A DNA stretch of 36,630 bases from Chloroflexota bacterium. GTDB lineage: Bacteria; Chloroflexota; Anaerolineae; Anaerolineales; Villigracilaceae. Shown piece by piece: positions 7,039-14,251 of the stretch. A program made the translations under genes and the position numbers. Position 1 is the first letter of the stretch, and every line of letters begins with the position of its first letter. The stretch covers positions 1 through 36,630 of the forward strand of contig VGNE01000006.1 of NCBI GenBank assembly GCA_016866215.1, given 5' to 3'. The notes under the pieces were generated by a model. That model worked only from the letters and a program-made list of their open reading frames with translations, had not been told where the DNA came from and searched no databases.

Positions 7039-8619
7039 TCATGGCTCATCACTCGCTTCGGGGGTAGGATGAATTCTTGATTCCAAATCCTTTAACCACT
7101 CCAATGGTTTTTCCCAGCGTTTGCGCGGGTCAATATTAAATAACTTATCGGGTCTGTCCCATTTCGGTCCCGGCGGACCCGATTCATCTTTCAACGCGCT
7201 CTTCACGCCCCATAGCCCTTTGTAGTTCACCCAATCAGGCTCGGGATTCAACACCACACGCCGCCATTCTTTGACAGTGGGGCGCGTCACCTTGCGATCA
7301 GACATGATCCGTTTCAGGTAACTGCTCGATTTGACGACCGGCTCGCGCAGGTTTTCTCCTTGATACCCAACGCGAAAACCGTCACCCGAAGCGATCTCCA
7401 ATGGCAGGCTGACCACGTAATGATCCGCTTCGTCGCGCATATATATGAAGGCATCCTCGGCAAGGAAGCTGGTGCGGCTGGCAGTCGATTCCTTGAGCGC
7501 GATCTGCCGCGCTTTTTGGCTCGGGTTGAAGAGAAGAAAGAGGTAGTGCATCAAGCCATCCACCCAGTAAATGAGGCGCTGGACGAATCCTGCATTGTAC
7601 AGTTTGGGTGAGCGGATTACCTCGGGCTTGCTGTAGTTGGCGTGCGATCCCAACGCCACATAAACGACAGGGTGCGTGGTGTCCATTTCATTTTTATCTT
7701 TCGCCTTGATAACCTTCTCCCGCATTTCGATGTTGCCCGCGCCGTGTTGCGAAAATAGCAGGGCGTATGGCGAATCATTTTTGAGGTAAACCGCCGTCAT
7801 TTCCCAATCGCCTTCGTGATGGTTCATGCCGTTCGCTGCAAGCCGCCAGTCGTTGAAGGCATAGAAGAAATGATATTGCAGAATCGTCCAGTGGTTCCCC
7901 TCCGCATCCTGCTCGCGCACGACGCGACCATAGTGCACCGGTTGCGGGTCTTTCTCCAGTATCTTTTCATATAAAAAATACGACTTGCGCGCGATGGTCT
8001 CCGTGGCTTGCGAGAGCATATCCATGACGAGACCGGGTCCTTCAGGGATGATGCGGTCGAAGATGAATTTCATCGTGCGGATTGAAAGATAGAATAACGC
8101 GACCAGATAGATCGGAAGCAGGACAAGATACTCAATCGCAACGCCGACTGTTTCATTCGGGCGAAGGAAAAACCAGATCGGCGCGACCATCAGCGCGCTA
8201 AAAAACAACACGGCAAACGCGGCAAGGAAGATCCGTAAACGGATGGTGGATGCCAACATAAAAAGAATCAACGCGGCGATCAGCGCGAGCGCGACAGCGA
8301 TCTGCACCCCAGCCCAACCGAGAAAATACCAACCAGCCCCCATCGCAACCAGCGACAGAACTCCCCGCCACACCCACGCATCCGAATCATACAATGGCTC
8401 GTTGATAAGGCGCAGATAATATTGTCCGCCTTCTAGTTTGCCGATCATGGTGGCGGGCGGTTCGTTCAAATGAAAAAGCAGTTCCGCCGCGCCGAGCGGA
8501 CCGTTCGGCAGGATGTGGCAGTGTTCGAGATAATGCTCCACCGCCATCGGAAAGAAGCGCTCGCTCCTCGCGAATCGCAACACGGGTTCGTACTGTGCAA
8601 GCAAGTCATAGTCGTTCAT
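7039..8619 (-). CDS. Large membrane protein with Vps62-like/HHEGDWE domain
   Basis: 526 residues. The N-terminal ~95 residues are soluble. Four to five hydrophobic segments follow at roughly 83-195 (WYFLGWAGVQIAVALALIAAL, IFLAAFAVLFFSALMVAPIWF, YLVLLPIYLVALFYLSI). The C-terminal half is soluble, with HWTILQYHFFYAFNDWR, NHHEGDWEMTAVYL, LFSQHGAG and HPVVYVALGSHANYSKP. The combination of HxEGDWE and a VALGSHA motif resembles Vps62-type domains; I infer a distant relation and no function. A proline-rich basic tail follows. It starts two bases after the truncated DUF402 stop, at the right breakpoint of the island, so its own promoter may have been lost or replaced by the ruvA operon promoter. Confidence 0.75.
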   Translation of the reverse strand: MNDYDLLAQYEPVLRFARSERFFPMAVEHYLEHCHILPNGPLGAAELLFHLNEPPATMIGKLEGGQYYLRLINEPLYDSDAWVWRGVLSLVAMGAGWYFLGWAGVQIAVALALIAALILFMLASTIRLRIFLAAFAVLFFSALMVAPIWFFLRPNETVGVAIEYLVLLPIYLVALFYLSIRTMKFIFDRIIPEGPGLVMDMLSQATETIARKSYFLYEKILEKDPQPVHYGRVVREQDAEGNHWTILQYHFFYAFNDWRLAANGMNHHEGDWEMTAVYLKNDSPYALLFSQHGAGNIEMREKVIKAKDKNEMDTTHPVVYVALGSHANYSKPEVIRSPKLYNAGFVQRLIYWVDGLMHYLFLLFNPSQKARQIALKESTASRTSFLAEDAFIYMRDEADHYVVSLPLEIASGDGFRVGYQGENLREPVVKSSSYLKRIMSDRKVTRPTVKEWRRVVLNPEPDWVNYKGLWGVKSALKDESGPPGPKWDRPDKLFNIDPRKRWEKPLEWLKDLESRIHPTPEASDEP

Positions 8620-8621
8620 GT

Positions 8622-8903
8622 TTATATTTGCTCAGTGCGCCATCCTCGGCGCAGGAATAATTTGAAAAACGCCGCCGAGGACGGCGGCTTGAGCAATTTT
8701 ATGAATTTATCGAACCAGTAATAACTTCTTAAGATGTGTTCGATTGTGTAGCTTTTGCGCGCACGGTCTTGCACCATGCCGCCAGCCGGGGATATTGTAA
8801 CAATCGAGTCTGCGTTAACAGACTCGATCATGGTGTGCCAGCTTCGGTATACAGTCCCATCCGCTTTGCAGGCGCGGACGTGAATTTTAAAACCGGGTTT
8901 CAT
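8622..8903 (-). pseudogene. Truncated DUF402 protein (second copy)
   Basis: The first ~66 residues (MKPGFKIHVRACKADGTVYRSW ... LRSYYWFDKF) match the full copy at 1725-2219 with a few substitutions. The frame then departs into ~27 unrelated residues (IKLLKPPSSAAFF...) encoded partly by a palindromic repeat at 8670-8695. The acidic metal-binding core is lost, so it is very likely nonfunctional. It still has the TGATG overlap with ruvA copy 2. The truncation point, about 8700, is a duplication breakpoint. Confidence 0.85.
8670..8695. repeat. Palindromic GC-rich repeat at duplication breakpoint
   Basis: A 26-base palindromic element with core gccgccgaggacggcggc and a cttgagca tail. An identical 26-base copy lies inside the ferredoxin gene at 25904-25929. 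It sits exactly where homology between the two DUF402 copies ends. Confidence 0.75.
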
Positions 8904-9481
8904 CAGCCTGTGAAATACCCCAGCGCCAGGCTGAGTCGTTCGCCTGTATCATCGGGCGAGTCTTTAGGAATGGATTGGATTGCGGCTTGCGCTTCCACAA
9001 CCGAATAACCCAACGCGGTCAATGCAGCGAGGACTTCACTATCGGCATCGGACATCGTGGCAAGTTTGGAGAAACCGTCTCCGGGTTTGAGTTTATCTTT
9101 GAGGTGCAGTGCCATTTTTTGCGCGGTCTTTTTGCCAACGCCTGGCACACGGCTCAACACCTCGGGTTCTTCGGCGAAGACTGCGCGCTGGATTACATCC
9201 AGTGTCATTGTGGACAGGACGGACAACGCAACTTTGGGGCCGACCCCGTCCACGCCGAGCAGGATGTTGAAGAGCTCGCGGTCACCCTGGGATTCGAATC
9301 CGTAAAGAATTAACGCATCTTCCCTGACTACGAGATGTGTGAACAAAAATACGGCTTCGCCGGCTTTGGCTTGTCCACGCAAAGGCGCAGGGACAAAGAC
9401 TCGCAGTCCCACGCCGCCGACTTCGACGATTAGGGCGTTATCTTCAATTTGGGAGATTTCTCCGTGGAGGGTTGCTATCAT
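8903..9481 (-). CDS. ruvA: Holliday junction DNA helicase subunit RuvA, copy 2
   Basis: 192 residues with the same domains as copy 1: OB fold, paired helix-hairpin-helix motifs (GVDGVGPKVAL, VPGVGKKTAQ) and C-terminal domain. Substitutions relative to copy 1 include II to AV near residue 43, S to A, D to E, L to F, M to T and R to S near the C-terminus; all look tolerable. This copy keeps the ancestral context: intact ruvC upstream and yebC beyond it, so it is probably the expressed one. The DNA diverges more in the 3' half (mostly silent changes) than in the 5' ~70 bases, which are identical to copy 1. Confidence 0.95.
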   Translation of the reverse strand: MIATLHGEISQIEDNALIVEVGGVGLRVFVPAPLRGQAKAGEAVFLFTHLVVREDALILYGFESQGDRELFNILLGVDGVGPKVALSVLSTMTLDVIQRAVFAEEPEVLSRVPGVGKKTAQKMALHLKDKLKPGDGFSKLATMSDADSEVLAALTALGYSVVEAQAAIQSIPKDSPDDTGERLSLALGYFTG

Positions 9482-9494
9482 GCGCTAATTATAT

Positions 9495-9626
9495 GTCACT
9501 GCGAGCGTTTTTCCTAGCACTGCCGCTAGGCATGTGTGCGAAGCAGTCTCCCTGTTACTTGGGGACTGCTCACCGCACTGGCGTATGGCGCAAGTGTCGG
9601 CGGAAGAGCGCCGCCTCGCAATGACA
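9495..9626. repeat. MITE-like inverted repeat upstream of ruvA copy 2
   Basis: The arms gtcactgcgag and cctcgcaatgaca bracket a 132-base element in the ruvC-ruvA gap. The internal section is different from, and about 22 bases longer than, that of the copy at 2811-2920, while the left ~58 bases are identical. Confidence 0.65.
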
Positions 9627-9631
9627 TGTGT

Positions 9632-10114
9632 TTACTCATAACGCTTCGTATTCAAATGTGTAATGGCAATCGCGAGCGCATCGGCGGCATCATCTGGTTT
9701 GGGAATTTTTTCCATTTGCAGCAACGTTCGCACCATATCCTGCACCTGTCTTTTATCTGCTCCGCCATAGCCGGCGACGGCTTGTTTGACTTCGTTGGGG
9801 GTGTATTCAAAATGCTCGATGCCAGCTTTTTGCAAACAGAGCATGATCACGCCGCGTGCTTGCCCCACTGCGAGGGCGGTTTTGACGTTGCTTTGAAAGA
9901 ACAATTTTTCAACTGCGGCGGTATCGGGTTTGTGTTTTTTGAGCAGAGCGTTGAGCTGGTCGAATAATATTTTGAGGCGTGCAGCTGGTGCCGAGTCTTT
10001 TGAGGTGGAGATAACGCCAAAGGAAACAGCAACCAGTTTCCCGTCAGGCATGAGGCGCACGAGTCCGTATCCAGTGGTGGCAGTGCCGGGGTCAATTCCT
10101 AGGGCAAGGGTCAT
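9632..10114 (-). CDS. ruvC: Crossover junction endodeoxyribonuclease RuvC
   Basis: Resolves Holliday junctions by paired nicks, working with RuvAB. 160 residues, normal length. The catalytic acidic residues are visible: Asp8 in LGIDPG, Glu69 in AAVEKLFF, and Asp142/Asp145 in PDDAADALAIA. FFQSNVKTALAVGQARGV and EYTPNEVKQAVAG are strongly conserved family segments. The protein is complete. Its last codons are duplicated at 2926-2962. It is followed on the same strand by the MITE-like repeat and ruvA copy 2, and preceded by yebC. The start is ATG at 10114. Confidence 0.95.
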   Translation of the reverse strand: MTLALGIDPGTATTGYGLVRLMPDGKLVAVSFGVISTSKDSAPAARLKILFDQLNALLKKHKPDTAAVEKLFFQSNVKTALAVGQARGVIMLCLQKAGIEHFEYTPNEVKQAVAGYGGADKRQVQDMVRTLLQMEKIPKPDDAADALAIAITHLNTKRYE

Positions 10115-10130
10115 TGTTTTTTAAATAATG

Positions 10131-10202
10131 AACCGCAAAGCCCGTTAAGAACGCGAAGAATCTTAAGGAAGAATCTTTGCGACCTTTGCGCTCTTCGCGG
10201 TT
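10131..10202. repeat. Imperfect palindrome between yebC and ruvC
   Basis: aaccgcaaagcc at one end and ctcttcgcggtt at the other form outer arms; inner segments (gaagaatctt, aagattcttcgcg-like) add pairing. It fills the gap between two co-oriented genes and resembles small dispersed palindromic elements. Confidence 0.5.
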
Positions 10203-10210
10203 AAAAGTTC

Positions 10211-10966
10211 TTAAGCAGCTTCGAGAGCAGCCAGCGCTTCGTCTGAAACTTTGACGTTGTGGAATACATCCGCCACATCGTCGAGTTCTTCGATGGCTTC
10301 AACCATCCTCATGAATTTCAAAGTTGATTCCACATCGAGTTCGATTTCCTGTTTGGGGATCATACGCAAGCCGGCTTCGTCGGGATGAACATGAACCTGA
10401 TGAAGCGCATCGGCGACAGTCTTGAAAGATTCAACGGGAGCATAAATTTCAATCGTGTCACCGCCATCCACCACATCGTCTGCGCCGACTACGATGCCGA
10501 GTTCAAATGATTTATCAAAAGAAAACTGGCTCGAGGGAAAAGCAAAATAAGATTTGCGGTCGAACTGCCAGCCTACTGCGCCCGGCTCTGCCATATTACC
10601 GCCATATTTAGTGAAGGCGTGACGCATATCCGGTACAGTGCGGTTGCGATTATCGGTGACGCAGGTGACCATCAGCGCCGAGCCGTGCGGACCGTAGCCT
10701 TCGAAAGTGATTTCTTCAAAAACTGTACCGTCTTTATCCTCGCCTGCGCCGCGTTTGATGGCGCGTTCGATATTATCCTTGGGCATGTTTTCTGCGCGGG
10801 CTTTATCTACTGCGAGACGCAGTCGAAAATTTGAATCTATGTCGCTTCCGCCTTCGCGGGCAGAGATGACGATTTCACGGGCGAGTCGTGTGAAAATGGC
10901 ACCGCGCTTTGCATCGGCAACGCCTTTTTTGCGTTTAATGGTTGACCACTTTGAATGACCTGACAT
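10211..10966 (-). CDS. yebC: YebC/PmpR family protein (TACO1-like)
   Basis: A conserved protein proposed in various bacteria to act as a transcriptional regulator or, more recently, to help ribosomes translate proline-rich stretches. It begins MSGHSKWSTIKRKKGVADAKRG, the invariant family start, with ATG at 10966 preceded by GAAGGAGAACGTC; I therefore reject the upstream ATG at 10990. 251 residues. Other landmarks are EGGSDIDSNFRLRLAVDKARAENMPKDN and the C-terminal ELDDVADVFHN. It lies immediately upstream of ruvC, a neighbourhood common in bacteria. Confidence 0.95.
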   Translation of the reverse strand: MSGHSKWSTIKRKKGVADAKRGAIFTRLAREIVISAREGGSDIDSNFRLRLAVDKARAENMPKDNIERAIKRGAGEDKDGTVFEEITFEGYGPHGSALMVTCVTDNRNRTVPDMRHAFTKYGGNMAEPGAVGWQFDRKSYFAFPSSQFSFDKSFELGIVVGADDVVDGGDTIEIYAPVESFKTVADALHQVHVHPDEAGLRMIPKQEIELDVESTLKFMRMVEAIEELDDVADVFHNVKVSDEALAALEAA

Positions 10967-11034
10967 GACGTTCTCCTTCAGAACAACCACGTTCCGTGGA
11001 AGTTTTTAACCAAGCAACGGGATTATACCATTGG

Positions 11035-11069
11035 AAAAAAGTCGGGATACAGCGCCGCTGTATCCCGAC
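11035..11069 (-). terminator. Rho-independent terminator of the MFS gene
   Basis: gtcgggatacag and ctgtatcccgac are exact reverse complements around a 5-base loop. On the minus strand the stem is followed by six T. It lies 4 bases past the MFS stop and insulates yebC. Confidence 0.9.
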
Positions 11070-11073
11070 AAGG

Positions 11074-12357
11074 TTACATTAATTTTGCGCGTTCTGCCAT
11101 TTGATGACGCAGGTCATGCGAGTCTTTGTCAATGGTGAAGATAGCGCCGAGGTAGAAGAAGAAGCACAGGAGCCATGCCACTGTGCAGATCAACAGGATG
11201 GCAGTTTTCAGGTCGAACGCATCTGCGATGATGCCGGTAATGATGGGAGCAAATGCCGCGCCTGCGTTCTCGATGAAATATTCCGAGGCTTGCGCGGTGG
11301 AGCGGACTTCCGGTGCGGTAATGTCATAAACGGTTGCAATGACGTTCGCAGAGGAAAGCGGCATGAAGACGGCGGTCAGGCACATAAAGATGAAGAATTG
11401 ATTCCTGGCTTCGATGGGTGTGGTGATGGCAAGGTACATGAAAAGTGCGCCCATCAAAACGCCAATGCTTGAAACAATGATGCGTCCTTTGTTGGTGTAT
11501 TTGAAAGCGAAATCACCGAGCGCGCCGCCGATGAAATAGCCGCTGGCGAGGATCAGGATGACGGGCGCCATGGTGAACAAAATGCCATTTGCATCATATC
11601 CGCGTTCTTTTTCAAGATAGGCAAAGAAGAAAAAAGTAATCACGTTCCACGGAAAGACGCCCGCAAATCCCTGTAAAAAAACAAACCACATGGTTTTCTT
11701 TTTGAAGATTTCCTTTGCTTCCTTCCATGAGAATTTGAAGGTCTGCATTTCAGCCATATCCTCAAATTCGGGCTCGGCTTTGCCGCGCGGCATTTCCCTC
11801 ACACCGAAGTAGATCAATAAGGCAATCACCAATCCCAGCGAACCGGTGATGTAAAACACAGAACGCCAGCCGCCAATGGCAGGCGCGATAATTAATGCCA
11901 GGATCATGCCGACCAAATAACCGAGAGGCTGGGCGAGTTGTAAAATGCCGTAAATTTTTCCGCGCAGGTTGGGACCAAAATAATCGGCAATCAAAGTGTA
12001 CAAGCCGGGGTAGGAAGAGTCGTCAATGCCGGTGGATGCGCGTGTGACAAGAAATCCACTGAACGTGCGCACGATGGCGTTGAGCCAGGTGGTACTGCCC
12101 CAAATCAACGATGCAAGAGAAAGTAGTTTTGTGCGTGAGAAACGATCATATAAATATCCCCAGAGCGGGTAAAGAATGGTAGCCACGATCAATGCGCCCG
12201 AATTGATCAATCCCCATTGTTTATTGTTGAGTTCAAAATCCTCACTGATCTGCACTTGCAAGGAGCCGATCATTAATTTGTCGGTTTGATGCAAAAGCAT
12301 AAAGAAAAAGAATACAGCGACTACGAACCAGCGATAGCGTGAATTTTCTTTAGACAT
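11074..12357 (-). CDS. MFS transporter (ACS/spinster-like)
   Basis: 427 residues with about 12 predicted membrane segments, for example VVAVFFFFMLLHQTDKLMIG at the N-terminus and LLICTVAWLLCFFFYLGAIF near the C-terminus. The cytoplasmic loop between TM2 and TM3 has the MFS signature region (GYLYDRFSRTKLLSL). TM4 contains RASTGIDDSSYPG and a GKIYGILQLAQPLGYLVG stretch. The long central loop is charged (EMPRGKAEPEFEDMAEM). Sequence flavour is closest to the anion:cation symporter and spinster-type groups, but the substrate cannot be told. Single gene with its own terminator. Confidence 0.85.
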   Translation of the reverse strand: MSKENSRYRWFVVAVFFFFMLLHQTDKLMIGSLQVQISEDFELNNKQWGLINSGALIVATILYPLWGYLYDRFSRTKLLSLASLIWGSTTWLNAIVRTFSGFLVTRASTGIDDSSYPGLYTLIADYFGPNLRGKIYGILQLAQPLGYLVGMILALIIAPAIGGWRSVFYITGSLGLVIALLIYFGVREMPRGKAEPEFEDMAEMQTFKFSWKEAKEIFKKKTMWFVFLQGFAGVFPWNVITFFFFAYLEKERGYDANGILFTMAPVILILASGYFIGGALGDFAFKYTNKGRIIVSSIGVLMGALFMYLAITTPIEARNQFFIFMCLTAVFMPLSSANVIATVYDITAPEVRSTAQASEYFIENAGAAFAPIITGIIADAFDLKTAILLICTVAWLLCFFFYLGAIFTIDKDSHDLRHQMAERAKLM

Positions 12358-12412
12358 GATGACCTCGAGGGGATTCGTGATTTTCGATTTTTGATTTTCG
12401 ATTTATGTGGTT

Positions 12413-12454
12413 GGTGGTCGAGTAGGCGGAGCACGAAACGATCCGCTGTATCGA
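12413..12454. repeat. Palindromic repeat, GGTGGTCGAG family, copy 2
   Basis: The outer arm ggtggtcgagtag is shared with the element at 1674-1722 (in reverse orientation) and the far arm is tgtatcgag. The centre (gcgga...tccgc) is different but also pairs. Just before it are two tandem copies of gattttcgattt (about 12379-12404). It lies in the 183-base gap between the SbcD-like and MFS genes; nothing else is visible there. Confidence 0.6.
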
Positions 12455-12540
12455 GCCCCGTGTTGCGTGTTCTGTTTAGCTGTCCCTGCATTTTACCTGT
12501 TTACGTGCTTTCCTGTATACGCGCTTCCCAGTTTTCGCGC

Positions 12541-13764
12541 CTATATGTCAAGTGTATCTTCGGAAATGATTTCCTGTGCGAGTTTTTGCAGCTCATTCGC
12601 ATCCTTTGTTTTTGCGGCATCGAAATATTGTGCCAGTAAATCCAGCGGGCTTAAACTGCTCACCGCCTTTCCCTCAGGGATGCGAACCCGCGCCTGGCTT
12701 TGCGGTTTTTTCAAGAAATGAAATTCGAATGCGTCCTCTGTATATTTTCGCAGAGCGGTTTCATCAATTAATGAATCCCATTCTCTTGGATATTCCACCG
12801 AAAGCCGCACAATCGCCTCAGACATTTCTCTGGGTTTGGGCAATGCGTCTTTAAGGGACTCGGTTACGTTCTCGCTGGACTTTAGGACTGCTCGGCGATC
12901 TATGAAAAATCTCACCCCTTTGAGTTCTCTCCATTCAACTTTGGTGTCTTTTCCTTTTTCAACATTTGCAATGACAAAGAATCTGTCTTCCTTTGCTTCA
13001 CCAAAATCCACACGCTCGATGGAGCCAGGGTAAATGACAGGCGGCTGATAGCCTTCATTTACATCCTGCGGTTTGTGAATATGTCCCATGGCAACATAAC
13101 TAAATTTTGGATTCTTTACCAAATTGCCTGAAAGCACAAGATCATTGCCGAGCATGACGAGCCTTTCACCGCCGAACTTCGCGCCCTCAATGGAGGCGTG
13201 AGCTGTCAGGATAATCGGTATGGATGAGTCAGCGCCTGCAATAAAATCTTCAATTAAACCCCCGATGTTTCCTTCGATGCGTAAAAATGCCTCTTTTGAA
13301 TCTAGCACACCTGTTGCGGCCATCAAACCCGAACGTGCGATCCACGGCATGGCGATGATTTGCAGGGGCAGTCCCCAAAGATCCTCCGGTCTTAGAAAAC
13401 ATGGCTGGTCCAGGACCCGCACATAAGGAACCTGTAAAGTTTTGAATTCCTGTACTGCATTTGCGCGCCCTGCCGCAGGGGAAATATCATGATTGCCGAT
13501 CAACAACAATGTAGGAATCTTCGTTTGCGATAAACGCATAATGCGTTTGCCCCACTCGCGTTGAAAGGTCGGTGTGGGTGAACGATCTTTATACGCGTCG
13601 CCCGCAAAGATGACCATATCCACTTTTTCTGAAATGGCAGTATCAACGATCGTATCGAGGGATTTGAGAAAGTCGAGAACACGGACAGGCAGGCCCGTTT
13701 CAGGGTCATGCCTGCCATAGTTGGCCATATCAATATGTGCGTCGGCGAAGTGGAGTAGTTTCAT
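12541..13764 (-). CDS. SbcD/Mre11-like DNA repair exonuclease
   Basis: A calcineurin-like metallophosphoesterase subunit that processes DNA ends, usually with the ATPase SbcC. All metal-binding motifs are present: FADAHID (residues 6-12), FAGDAYKDRSP (~53), LIGNHD (~90), LTAHAS (~188) and MGHIHKPQ (~227). 407 residues, a typical SbcD length. After the phosphoesterase domain there is a capping domain with a FGEAKEDRFFVI segment. No sbcC gene is found next to it: downstream is the MFS transporter and upstream the four-helix-bundle gene. The start is ATG at 13764, though no clear SD precedes it in the repeat-rich upstream DNA. Confidence 0.88.
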   Translation of the reverse strand: MKLLHFADAHIDMANYGRHDPETGLPVRVLDFLKSLDTIVDTAISEKVDMVIFAGDAYKDRSPTPTFQREWGKRIMRLSQTKIPTLLLIGNHDISPAAGRANAVQEFKTLQVPYVRVLDQPCFLRPEDLWGLPLQIIAMPWIARSGLMAATGVLDSKEAFLRIEGNIGGLIEDFIAGADSSIPIILTAHASIEGAKFGGERLVMLGNDLVLSGNLVKNPKFSYVAMGHIHKPQDVNEGYQPPVIYPGSIERVDFGEAKEDRFFVIANVEKGKDTKVEWRELKGVRFFIDRRAVLKSSENVTESLKDALPKPREMSEAIVRLSVEYPREWDSLIDETALRKYTEDAFEFHFLKKPQSQARVRIPEGKAVSSLSPLDLLAQYFDAAKTKDANELQKLAQEIISEDTLDI

Positions 13765-13830
13765 AGTTAGGTAGCTTGATAGTTTGATAGTTAAGTAGTT
13801 TGATAGTTGGATAGTTTTTTAGTTGGATGG
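13765..13830. repeat. Degenerate tgatagtt short tandem repeats
   Basis: About six imperfect copies of tagttNgatagtttgatag lie between the SbcD-like gene and the four-helix-bundle gene, running into the end of the latter. Related low-complexity sequence in the opposite orientation lies on the other flank (14207-14252, aaactacaaaactatgaaacc). These look like expanding simple repeats. Confidence 0.7.
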
Positions 13831-14199
13831 TTTGGATTTTCGTAAGTATCCAATCATACCGTTGATGAGACGTTTAGATTCAGTTGCAAGATTGTAAGCT
13901 GTTGTGAGTTCATCCTGGGTTATGTAATTGCGGTCAAGCGCAAGATACAACTCGGATTGCACCTCGCTTGCAGAACGCCTTGAGATTTTGAGGAAGCGAA
14001 TAAATTCAGGATTTGTCCCGGCGTCAAAACCTTCGGCAATATTGTGCATGACTGAACCAGCCGCATCTTGAATCTGACCGCTCAAACGAAGGTCTTTTGA
14101 AAATTTGGAGTGCTCAGTTAGATCGTAAATCAAATTAGTGAGTTGGCGAGCCTTTTGCCAGCTTTGCAAATCCTCAAACCTTTCAATCTTGGACATCAT
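13819..14199 (-). CDS. Four helix bundle protein (S23/IVP family)
   Basis: 126 residues, all-helical. The family signature is clear: FEDLQSWQKARQLTNLIYDL, DLRLSGQIQDAAGSVMHNIAEGF, FIRFLKISRRSASEVQSELYLALDRNYI. Members of this family were first described from intervening sequences in 23S rRNA genes and are now found as stand-alone genes and as accessory proteins of diversity-generating elements. No reverse transcriptase or variable repeat is nearby, so no such role is implied here. The gene is flanked on both sides by simple-sequence repeats, a common genomic setting for this family. The ATG at 14199 is followed by a second ATG; either could be used. Confidence 0.88.
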   Translation of the reverse strand: MMSKIERFEDLQSWQKARQLTNLIYDLTEHSKFSKDLRLSGQIQDAAGSVMHNIAEGFDAGTNPEFIRFLKISRRSASEVQSELYLALDRNYITQDELTTAYNLATESKRLINGMIGYLRKSKPSN

Positions 14200-14251
14200 A
14201 TCTCTTCTTAGTAAACTACAAAACTATGAAACCAACGCACTACCAAACTAA

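Noticed and set aside
13819-14199. Diversity-generating retroelement accessory (Avd) role for the four-helix-bundle protein
   Set aside because: No reverse transcriptase, template repeat or variable repeat is visible nearby.
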